Part shown: positions 54,473 to 64,000 of the stretch, piece by piece
How the letters are laid out: every line of letters starts with the position of its first letter
How positions within the stretch are numbered: the first letter of the stretch is position 1
Source: Puccinellia tenuiflora
Taxonomy: Eukaryota > Streptophyta > Magnoliopsida > Poales > Poaceae
Direction of reading: 5' to 3'
Assembly (NCBI GenBank): GCA_012064385.1
Contig: QRDG01000238.1
Location: 186,001 to 250,000, forward strand
DNA length: 64,000 bases
The notes under the pieces: model-generated
What the model saw: the letters and a program-made list of their open reading frames with translations, nothing else
Database searches by the model: none
What the model was told of the DNA's origin: nothing
Translations under genes and position numbers: made by a program

Positions 54473-57266
54473 ACACACCCTTTATTTCTTGAATAACTAT
54501 ATTTTCTGGAGTAGGTAGGCACATGTGATAGTACATATTTTTTAAACAATTGCATTTGTTATCTTCATAATTCTAAAGTCCCATCAATTATTGTACTCAG
54601 TTTGTGACTCTTTTGCTTACATACAAGTGATTGTTAACAAACTACAGAAAATTATTTCCTTCATTTCGAAAGATCTCAAAAACTAAAAGGCACTTTTTGG
54701 ACAAAAAAAATCCAGAAAGGCACTGGTTAAGCAACTAAAGTTAGTACTTATCATCTTATGCCAAGTATTTTTTTAAGAAACTAAAGAAATTCTTGCCTCC
54801 ATTCAAAATATTTGTAAACCTTAAAGGCACTTTTTATGCGACAACAAGCCTGAAAGGCACTTAATCAAATCAACCACTACAGAAAACAGAAGAATGGCAG
54901 CAATACATCTGGAATGAATGTCCGGGAAATTTTTCATACTGCAATACAAACCGTACCTCGTCATCATAATAAGTTCCAATATTCTCCGACTCTAAAGCAA
55001 AGTCAAAGTCAGCCCATAGCATATCAACTTCAGCATTTTTCTCTGGCCTGTCAGCTGGTACAGAATCTTCATCCCCAAACGAAAATACCAATGGATGGGA
55101 ATCCTTGAAATTACAATCGAACTGAGGATGCTGGTCAAAAGGAGGGAACTCTCCATCTTTATCGCCATTCATCTTATCCATCAGAAGCTTCAGAAGAGAC
55201 TGCCGCTTAAGCATGACTGAACCGCTCGATCTCTTGCCAGATTTTCCAGATTTTGATGACAAATGTTTCTTTTTCCTTCCAATAGTGCTATCATTACCAT
55301 GCTTTTGATTCTGACCGGAACCCGAGGAGTTTGAATCTGAGTCCAAGCCACGCTCATACGATTTACGGTTCTTCACTGTCCCAAGCTTCAGCCTTTTCCT
55401 CCTCTCAAGATCCCAAGTAAACTGTGACTGCTTCTGTTGATATGTAGGTATGTCATTCCACACTAGACCCGCACTGCCATATTTATCGAAGTAGTTCAGT
55501 GGTTGAATCCCTGGATCTTCATCAACCTCCCACTTGAAACCATCTCCTACGGTATCATCAATTATTTCATCATCATATGAGTCAATTGTTTGGTGGGTTT
55601 CCTGCTGCCTCCGTGCCTTTGAGTTGCTGCACCCGTTTGGGGTTGCCTTTTGAACTCTCTTCCCTCTACTAAAAAAATGAGGCATAGGTCCTGCCCTTGA
55701 TCCATGAAAAGATGAGCGAATTTCTTTCCTGAGTTTTCTCTTTTCAGCCTCTTCCTCCTCTTTCGCTTCCCCTTCTTCCTCTTCATCACAACTGGCGCTA
55801 TTGTCACTGTCATCATCATCATTCTCCTCGTCATCCAGCTCTACTTCTGTATCATCATCATCCTCCTCTTTTGGCTCATCAGACAATTCCTCAAAGTATG
55901 TGTTGTACGACAACCTATCCCCCCATGATGACCGAGTCCTCCATGCAACACATGGCACGACCGGTACCTTTGCTTGCGGCAAGGGGTTCCTCTTAAAGGA
56001 ATTATTACTGGCATCATCGAGCACTTTCACTTCATCGTCGGAATCAAGAATTTCTATATACAGTTTCCCTTGATTATTGCTTGCAGCTCCTCCTCTTTTT
56101 GTCTCCACCTCATTTTTTACAACATCTTCCTCCTCCTCATGGAACCTTGGTTCATCAACAACCTTTTCATCCACCAAATTCTGCATTCCCACCTTAGCAT
56201 CGCCGTGCATTGGTTCAGACTCCTCCGCATCGTGCATAGAAGAGTGATCATCATCACCATCATCGGTGAATCCCATCTCGTGCTCAGCCTCCCAGTCCAC
56301 TCCATTTGCATCCAAATTACCACCGTTGCTGTAAGCCTGAACCAGATCCGCAACCAGTCTTTCCTCCAACATCTCGTCGTCATACTCATCTTCAGATGCT
56401 GCAGTCGGTAGCACGAATCCCCTGTTCTCACGGTCCACTGTAGCATCCTGTTCATCCATGAACTCCTCATCCACATCATAACGAACACCTCGCCTGCCTC
56501 CCTCGCTCCCGCGGCGTCTAGCTCCCTCTGCACCGCCTGACACCACCTCACCCGTCGCACGGCTCGAGTTCGAAACACCGACCACCGCGCTCCCACGATG
56601 TTCGTTGATTCGACTCCCACCGGCACAACTTTTTTTTTCGAAATGGGGAACAACCCTGGCCACCTCTGCACCAGCAGAACGGTGATGCTCACCTCTGCCC
56701 TGGCCAGTGTCACGAACCTCCGCAGCGTGAGGCTCGCCATTACAATCACCTGAAGCGCCGTCGACCCGAGGCACCTCCACCCAGTCTCCAAACGCGGGAA
56801 CATCCGCCTCTGCTTCCGCTTCCGCCTCCGACTCCGCCTCCTTGCTCTTCCGCGCCGGCTCCAAGGATCGGCGCGGGCCCCCACGACGGTTCCCAGTCGA
56901 TTCCGGCTTCGAGGCCGCAGCGCCCTTGCTCCCTCCGCCATCGGCATCCCCGCCCGTCCCCATCCTCCTCCTCTTCGCCCTCGGCGCCGCCGCCTCCTCC
57001 GCCACCACCGGTGCCTGCATCGCCAGGCTCCTCGATCGCGTACGCGTCGCCACCGCACCCACCAACGGCGCCGCCACTCCCGCCGACGCGCCCCTGCTCG
57101 CAGCAGCAGCAGCAGGCGGCGGCGCCGCTCCGTGGCGGTCGTCGTCGAGGTCGACGGCGATCGTCCCGGCGCCGCGGCGGCGCGCGCGCGTGGATGGCGC
57201 CGCCGCCGCCGCCGCTAGGGTTTCTCCGCCGCTGCCGCGGGCGCGGCGGCGAGCGGAGCGATCCAT
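51776..57266 (-). CDS. CLSY: CLASSY-type SNF2 chromatin-remodelling ATPase
   Basis: A nuclear SNF2 ATPase of the CLASSY/DRD1 group. In Arabidopsis, CLASSY proteins guide RNA polymerase IV to loci that make 24-nt siRNAs for RNA-directed DNA methylation. Coding exons: 57266-54957, 53944-53789 and 53704-51776, all joined in phase 0, giving 1464 residues. Donors are GAG/GTACGG and ATG/GTGAG; acceptors are TTTTGTAG/CATC and TTTCATTCAG/GTC. Exon 1 encodes a long low-complexity Ala/Arg-rich then acidic region with no known domain. Exon 2 carries GKHEFIIDDQIGIRCKYC, a Cys-containing block typical of the group. Exon 3 holds the ATPase: GTGKT near residue 921, DEGHTPRN near 1048, SGTPFQNN, then the helicase C-terminal part with STRACCEGISL and RQAISRAFRIGQKK. 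The reading is free of breaks. Whether it belongs to the CLSY1/2 or CLSY3/4 branch was not resolved; length and structure lean to CLSY3/4. Confidence 0.9.
53789..53944 (-). other. CLSY: CLASSY exon 2 (52 codons, too short for ORF lists)
   Basis: The exon was found from splice signals at both ends and from the conserved KHEFIIDDQIGIRCKYCSL block. It keeps the frame of exons 1 and 3, which supports the three-exon model. Confidence 0.88.
54300..54430 (-). repeat. Short LINE-like 3' end in CLASSY intron 1
   Basis: On the minus strand the end reads TTAATGAAATGAAGCAGCGC and then an A-rich AAAATAAAATAAAATAAA tail, resembling the 3' end of grass LINEs. It lies in the same orientation as the gene. 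Confidence 0.5.
54434..54480. repeat. Poly-C / (CA)n simple repeat in CLASSY intron 1
   Basis: A run of about 24 C followed by about ten CA units. Such tracts are unstable and hard to sequence, so the length is uncertain. Confidence 0.9.
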
Positions 57267-57596
57267 GCGGCGGGAGGAGAGTCCGTCAGGTGGGGGGTAG
57301 GAGCAGAGCAGAGGTACCTGATGCTCTCTCGCGTGGTTAACGGGGGTGGGGGTTTATGGCGTTGGGGTCTATGACGGGCGGGCCCGGTTGAGGGTTTGGT
57401 GGGAGCGCGGCGGTGGGGCCTGCGCGGACGACAAGGAGAGAGAAAAGCCCGCGAAACGGCGGCCGGGGTCCGCCGGGGCCGGAGTCCGAGGAGGAGGAGG
57501 CCGGATCGGGTGCGGCAGCCGTCCTCGCTCGCCTGTGGCCGTGGCCGGATGCTGCTGATGCCACCGCGTGTGCGTGTCCTTGTCGTCGTGTCGTCT
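57267..57596 (-). promoter_or_regulatory. Proximal 5' flank of the CLASSY gene
   Basis: About 330 GC-rich bases between the start codon and the duplicated array. I see no clear TATA box in gene orientation; a CATAAACC at about 57353 is a weak candidate. It is likely to hold the 5' UTR and core promoter, by position only. Confidence 0.4.
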
Positions 57597-60564
57597 CCGC
57601 TTTTCAGGTGGAGCGAATCCTGCAGTGGCCTTTTGTGCCACCGTCACTCGGTGCTCGTCTGTTTTGGGGAAGCGATGGATGGATGCGTGAAAGCCGACGC
57701 GGTGCTGCTTCATTTTTAGCTGTCTACCAGTAGTATTTACTGCGTTTTGATTTCTTGCGGGTTTTGCTGCATTTTTTGAGCTGCTCGGCAGTATTACCGG
57801 CTGTCGTTAACGGGCGGGTATTCAATTTAGCAGCGGTAATTACTGAGCGAAGCGCGATTTGATCGTGGATGAACCTGCGAAAATTAGTGGGTAGTACTAG
57901 GACTGATTCCAGTAACTTTACAACCAACATGTTTGGTGAGCAATAATTCTTTATTTTTTTGAAGAAATAATTCTTTATTTATAGCAACCACCAAGTGATA
58001 AATTACTCGTCCCTAACATATCTGACACGAGAGAACGATCAGGCAGGCGACTCTTTTTGATCGTGGATGAAGCTGCGAAAATTAGTGAGTAGTACGACTG
58101 ATTCCAGTAACTTTACAACATACATGTTTGGTGAGCAATAATTCTTTACTTTTTTTAGGTAAAGAATTATTTACTTATAGCAACCACCACGTGATAAATT
58201 GCTTCTCCCTAACCTATCTGCCACGAGACGGACGATCAGGCAGGCGACTCTTTTTTTGGCCGTGGATGAAGCAGTGAAAATTAGTGAGTAGTCCGGCCAA
58301 TTCCAATAACTATACAAAGGACATATTTGGTGAGCAATAATTGTTTACTTTTTTAGGGAAATAATTCTTTACTTATAGAAACTACCACGTGATAAATTGC
58401 TTGTCCCTAACCTATCTGCCACGAGACGGATGATCAGGCAGGCGACTCTTTTTTGATCGTTGATGGAGCTACGAAAATTAGTAAGTAGTACGACTGATTC
58501 CAGTAACTTTACAACGGACATGTTTAGTGAGCAATAATTTTTTACTTTTTTTATTTGAGGGAAATAATTCTTTACTTATAGCAACCACCACGTGATAAAT
58601 TTCTTGTCCCTAACCTATCTGCCACGAGAGGACGATCAGGCAGGCGACTCTTTTTTGGCCGTGGATGAAGCAGTGAAAATTAGTGAGTAGTACGACCGAT
58701 TCCAATAACTTTACAAAGGACATGTTTGGTGAGCAATAATTCTTTACTTTTTTAGGGAAATAATTCTTTACTTATAGCAACCACCACGTGATAAATTGCT
58801 TGTCCCTAACCTATCTGCCACGAGACGGACGATCAGGCAGGCGACTCTTTTTTGGTTGTTGATGGAGCTACGAAAATTAGTGAGTAGTACGACTGATTCC
58901 AGTAACTTTACAACGGACATGTTTGGTGAGCAATAATTCTTTACTTTTTTATTTGAGGAAAATAATTATTTAATTATAGCAACCACCACGTGATAAATTT
59001 CTTGTCCCTAACCTATCTACCGCCACGAGAGGACGATCAGGCAGGCGACTCTTTTTTGGCCATGGATGAAGCAGTGAAAATTAGTGAATAGTATGGCCGA
59101 TTCCAATAACTTACAAAGGACATGTTTGGTGAGCAATAATTCTTTACTTTATTTAGGGAAATAATTCTTTACTTATAGCAACCACCACGTGATAAATTGC
59201 TTGTCACTAACCTATCTGCTACGAGACGGACAATCAGGTAGGCGACTCTTTTTTGGTCGTTGATGGAGCTACGAAAATTAGTGAGTAGTACGACTGATTC
59301 CAGTAACTTTACAACGGACATGTTTAGTGAGCAATAATTCTTTACTTTTTTATTTGAGGAAAATAATTCTTTACTTATAGCAACCACCACGTGATAAATT
59401 TCTTATCCCTAACCTATCTGCCACGAGAGGACGATCAGGCAGGCGACTCTTTTTTGGCCGTGGATGAAGCTGTGAAAATTAGTGAGTAGTACGGCCGATT
59501 CCAATAACTTTACAAAGGACATGTTTGGTGAGCAATAATTCTTTATTTTTTTTTAGGGAAATAATTCTTTACTTACAGCAACCACCACGTGATAAATTGC
59601 TTGTCCCTAACCTATCTGCCACGAGACGGACGATCAGGCAGGCGACTCTTTTTGGTCGTTGATGGAGCTATGAAAATTAGTAAGTAGTACGACTGATTCC
59701 AGTAACTTTACAACGGACATGTTTGGTGAGCAATAATTCTTTACTTTTTTATTTGAGGAAAATAATTCTTTACTTATAGCAACCACCACGTGATAAATTT
59801 CTTGTCCCTAACCTATCTGCCGCCACGAGAGGACGATCAGGCAGGCGACTCTTTTTTGGCCGTGGATGAAGCAGTGAAAATTAGTGAATAGTATGGCCGA
59901 TTCCAATAACTTTACAAAGGACATGTTTGGTGAGCAATAATTCTTTACTTTTTTTAGGGAAATAATTCTTTACTTATAGCAACCACCACGTGATAAATTG
60001 CTTGTCCCTAACCTATCTGCCACGAGACGGACAATCAGGTAGGCGACTCTTTTTTGGTCGTTGATGGAGCTACGAAAATTAGTGAGTAGTACGACTGATT
60101 CCAGTAACTTTACAACGGACATGTTTAGTGAGCAATAATTTTTTACTTTTTTTATTTGAGGGAAATAATTCTTTACTTATAGCAACCACCACGTGATAAA
60201 TTTCTTGTCCCTAACCTATCTGCCACGAGAGGACGATCAGGCAGGCGACTCTTTTTTGGCCGTGGATGAAGCAGTGAAAATTAGTGAGTAGTACGGCCGA
60301 TTCCAATAACTTTACAAAGGACATGTTTGGTGAGCAATAATTCTTTCCTTTTTTTAGGCAAATAATTCTTTACTTATAGCAACCACCATGTGATAAATTG
60401 CTTGTCCCTAACCTATCTGCCACTGGACGGACGATCAGGCAGGCGACTCTTTTTTGGTCGTTGATGGAGCTAAGAAAATTAGTGAGTAGTACGACTGATT
60501 CCAGTAACTTTACAACGGACATGTGAGCAATAATTCTTTACTTTTTTATTTGAGGGAAATAATT
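57597..60564. repeat. Segmental tandem duplication, copy 1 (2968 bp)
   Basis: Begins CCGCTTTTCAGGTGGAGCG and repeats at 60565. It contains about 250 bp of gene-proximal sequence, then the roughly 200-bp monomer array. Copy 2 follows head to tail. Confidence 0.9.
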
Positions 60565-63500
60565 CCGCTTTTCAGGTGGAGCGAATCCTGCAGTGGCCTT
60601 TTGTGCCACCGTCACTCGGTGCTCGTCTGTTTTGGGGAAGCGATGGATGGATGCGTGAAAGCCGACGCGGTGCTGCTTCATTTTTAGATGTCTACTACTC
60701 CCTCTGTATCAAAATATAAGATGTTTTAGCATTTCTCTTTCCATCCGTATCTAGACATGTTTTAGTGCAAGGTTCAAATGAATCTTACACTAAAACATGT
60801 CTACATACGGATGGAAAGAGAAATGCTAAAACATCTTATATTTTGATACGGAGGGAGTAGTATTTACTGCGTTTTGATTTCTTGCGGGTTTTGCTGCATT
60901 TTTTTAGCTGCTCGGCAGTATTACCGGCTGTCGTTAACGGGCGGGCATTCAATTTAGCAGCGGTAATTACTGAGCGAAGCGCGATTTGATCGTGGATGAA
61001 CCTGCGAAAATTAGTGGGTAGTACTAGGACTGATTCCAATAACTTTACAACCAACATGTTTCGTGAGCAATAATTCTTTATTTTTTTGAAGAAATAATTC
61101 TTTATTTATAGCAATCACCACGTGATAAATTGCTCGTCCCTAACATATCTGACACGAGAGAACGATCAGGCATGCGACTCTTTTTGTATCGTGGATGAAG
61201 CTGCGAAAATTAGTGAGTAGTACGACTGATTCCAGTAACTTTACAACATACATGTTTGGTGAGCAATAATTCTTTACTTTTTTTAGGTAAAGAATTATTT
61301 ACTTATAGCAACCACCACGTGATAAATTGCTTGTCCCTAACCTATCTGCCACGAGACGGACGATCAGGCAGGCGACTCTTTTTTTGGCCGTGGATGAAGC
61401 AGTGAAAATTAGTGAGTAGTCCGGCCAATTCCAATAACTTTACAAAGGACATATTTGGTGAGCAATAATTGTTTACTTTTTTAGGGAAATAATTCTTTAC
61501 TTATAGAAACTACCACGTGATAAATTGCTTGTCCCTAACCTATCTGCCACGAGACGGATGATCAGGCAGGCGACTTTTTTTTGGTCGTTGATGGAGCTAC
61601 GAAAATTAGTGAGTAGTACGACTGATTCCAATGTTTAGTGAGCAATAATTTTTACTTTTTTTATTTGAGGGAAATAATTCTTTACTTATAGCAACCACCA
61701 CGTGATAAATTTCTTGTCCCTAACCTATCTGCCACGAGAGGACGATCAGGCAGGCGACTCTTTTTTGGCCGTGGATGAAGCAGTGAAAATTAGTGAGTAG
61801 TACGGCCGATTCCAATAACTTTACAAAGGACATGTTTGGTGAGCAATAATTCTTTATTTTTTTAGGGAAATAATTCTTTACTTATAGCAACCACCACGTG
61901 ATAAATTGCTTGCCCCTAACCTATCTGCCACGAGACGGACGATCAGGCAGGCGACTCTTTTTTGGTCGTTGATGGAGCTACGAAAATTAGTGAGTAGTAC
62001 GACTGATTCCAGTAACTTTACGACGGACATGTTTGGTGAGCAATAATTCTTTACTTTTTTATTTGAGGAAAATAATTCTTTAATTATAGCAACCACCACG
62101 TGATAAATTTCATGTCCCTAACCTATCTACCGCCACGAGAGGACGATCAGGCAGGCGACTCTTTTTTGGCCATGGATGAAGCAGTGAAAATTAGTGAATA
62201 GTATGGCCGATTCCAATAACTTTACAAAGGACATGTTTGGTGAGCAATAATTCTTTACTTTTTTTAGGGAAATAATTATTTACTTATAGCAACCACCACG
62301 TGATAAATTGTTTGTCCCTAACCTATCTACCACGAGACGGACAATCAGGTAGGCGACTCTTTTTTGGTCGTTGATGGAGCTATGAAAATTAGTGAGTAGT
62401 ACGACTGATTCCAGTAACTTTACAACAGACATGTTTAGTGAGCAATAATTCTTTACTTTTTTTATCTGAGGAAAATAATTCTTTACTTATAGCAACCACC
62501 ACCTGATAAATTTCTTGTCCCTAACCTATCTGCCACGAGAGGACGATCAGGCAGGCGACTCTTTTTTGGCCGTGGATGAAGCTGTGAAAATTAGTGAGTA
62601 GTACGGCCGATTCCAATAACTTTACAAAGGACATGTTTGGTGAGCAATAATTCTTTATTTTTTTTAGGGAAATAATTCTTTACTTACAGCAACCACCACG
62701 TGATAAATTGCTTGTCCCTAACCTATCTGCCACGAGACGGACGATCAGGCAGGCGACTCTTTTTTGGTCGTTGATGGAGCTATGAAAATTAGTAAGTAGT
62801 ACGACTGATTCCAGTAACTTTACAACGGACATGTTTGGTGAGCAATAATTCTTTACTTTTTTATTTGAGGAAAATAATTCTTTAATTATAGCAACCACCA
62901 CGTGATAAATTTCTTGTCCCTAACCTATCTGCCGCCACGAGAGGACGATCAGGCAGGCGACTCTTTTTTGGCCGTGGATGAAGCAGTGAAAATTAGTGAA
63001 TAGTATGGCCGATTCCAATAACTTTACAAAGGACATGTTTGGTGAGCAATAATTCTTTACTTTTTTTAGGGAAATAGTTCTTTACTTATAGCAACCACCA
63101 CGTGATAAATTGCTTGTTCCTAGCCTATCTGCCACGAGACGGACAATCAGGTAGGCGACTCTTTTTTGGTCGTTGATGGAGCTACGAAAATTAGTGAGTA
63201 GTACGACTGATTCCAGTAACTTTACAACGGACATGTTTAGTGAGCAATAATTTTTTACTTTTTTTATTGAGGGAAATAATTCTTTACTTATAGCAACCAC
63301 CACGTGATAAATTTCTTGTCCCTAACCTATCTGCCCGAGAGGACGATCAGGCAGGCGACTCTTTTTTGGCCGTGGATGAAGCAGTGAAAATTAGTGAGTA
63401 GTACGACCGATTCCAATAACTTTACAAAGGACATGTTTGGTGAGCAATAATTCTTTCCTTTTTTAGGCAAATAATTCTTTACTTATAGCAACCACCATGT

Positions 63501-63690
63501 GATAAATTGCTTGTCCCTAACCTATCTGCCACGGGACGGACGATCAGGCAGGCGACTCTTTTTTGGTCGTTGATGGAGCTACGAAAATTAGTGAGTAGTA
63601 CGACTGATTTCAGTAACTTTACAACGCACATGTGAGCAATAATTCTTTACTTTTTTTATTTGAGGGAAATAATTCTTTACTTATAACAAC
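60565..63690. repeat. Segmental tandem duplication, copy 2 (with MITE)
   Basis: The same segment as 57597-60564, longer by about 160 bp because of a MITE at 60698-60857. The right boundary, about 63690, is where copy 1 had jumped to the next unit, judged by the shared CACATGTGAGCAATAATT deletion variant at 60520 and 63630. Confidence 0.8.
60698..60857. mobile_element. Stowaway MITE (160 bp, near-perfect hairpin)
   Basis: Inverted ends CTCCCTCTGTATCAAAATAT and ATATTTTGATACGGAGGGAG, pairing along almost the whole length, with TA duplications at 60696-60697 and 60858-60859. It is typical of a young grass Stowaway element. It is absent from the matching site of copy 1. Confidence 0.93.
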
Positions 63691-64000
63691 CACCACGTGA
63701 TAAATTTCTTGTCCCTAACCTATCTGCCACGAGAGGACGATCAGGCAGGCGACTCTTTTTTGGCCGTGGATGAAGCAGTGAAAATTAGTGAGCAGTACGG
63801 CCGATTCCAATAACTTTACAAAGGACATGTTTGGTGAGCAGTAATTCTTTACTTTTTAGGGAAATAATTCTTTACTTATAGCAACCACCACGTGATAAAT
63901 TGCTTGTCCCTAACCTATCTGCCACGAGACGGATGATCAGGCAGGCGACTTTTTTTGTCGTTGATGGAGCTACGAAAATTAGTGAGTAGTATGACCGATT

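Larger units (their letters stand above)
57845..64000. repeat. Tandem ~200-bp monomer array (401-bp dimers) with G-boxes
   Basis: Alternating monomers differ in GAGACGGACGATCAGGCAGG with GTTGATGGAGCTACG against GAGAGGACGATCAGGCAGG with GTGGATGAAGCAGTG. Equivalent points recur at 61878, 62680 and 63082, giving a dimer of about 401 bp. Most monomers carry CCACCACGTGATAAATT, containing the G-box CACGTG; by eye more than twenty are intact and a few are changed (CAAGTG, CATGTG, CACCTG). About 250 bp of non-array sequence interrupts it at 60565-60980. It runs off the right edge. Confidence 0.9.

Noticed and set aside
55801..56411. Plus-strand Ser-rich ORFs opposite CLASSY exon 1
   Set aside because: They mirror the acidic low-complexity coding region of exon 1. 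Splice sites and conserved blocks support the minus strand.
58021..63303. 73-codon minus-strand ORFs repeated through the satellite (for example 59169, 61878, 62680 and 63082)
   Set aside because: They recur once per 401-bp dimer as a by-product of the repeat, with stops in the neighbouring units and no motif.
57845..64000. Regular array resembling a CRISPR locus
   Set aside because: Units are contiguous ~200-bp satellite monomers with no unique spacers, and the context is a plant genome.

Overview
This window is nuclear DNA of a plant, most likely a cool-season grass (Pooideae). The signs are nested Ty1/Copia Sireviruses, a Ty3/Gypsy remnant, a plant L1-type LINE, Stowaway MITEs with CTCCCTC termini, and a spliced host gene with a very GC-rich first exon. 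The species cannot be named from the sequence.

From 1 to 24782 lies a minus-strand head-to-tail array of one Sirevirus family (family 1). It holds part of element A, then B and C, with LTRs at 2286-3584, 3586-4084 (partial), 12949-14366 and 23336-24782. B and C share the middle LTR. The array sits inside a Ty3/Gypsy element whose integrase end and 3' LTR remain at 24783-27137. From 27422 to 43158 are two partial copies, D and E, of a second Sirevirus family (family 2), joined through a single N and a fragment of another LTR. E interrupts a LINE (43159-47750).

Each Sirevirus family has gag, pol and then a third ORF in the env position. In copy C this third ORF is open, and in copy D it looks like a two-exon gene. 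GC-rich palindromic minisatellites lie in the U3 part of the LTRs and again upstream of the third ORF. A minisatellite of the same 55-bp period and similar sequence occurs in the unrelated Gypsy LTR.

From 47751 to 51775 is low-copy intergenic DNA with a Harbinger-type transposase fragment, a MITE and small duplications. The one host gene that looks intact is a CLASSY-type SNF2 ATPase (51776-57266, minus, three coding exons), a factor of RNA-directed DNA methylation. Its upstream side (57597-64000) is a tandem array of about 200-bp monomers, arranged as 401-bp dimers, most carrying a CACGTG G-box. The array is itself duplicated in a 2968-bp segment, with a Stowaway MITE in one copy.

All coordinates and motifs were read by eye. 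No database search or alignment was run. Many pol and gag breaks in copies A and B are one-base homopolymer differences and could be assembly errors.
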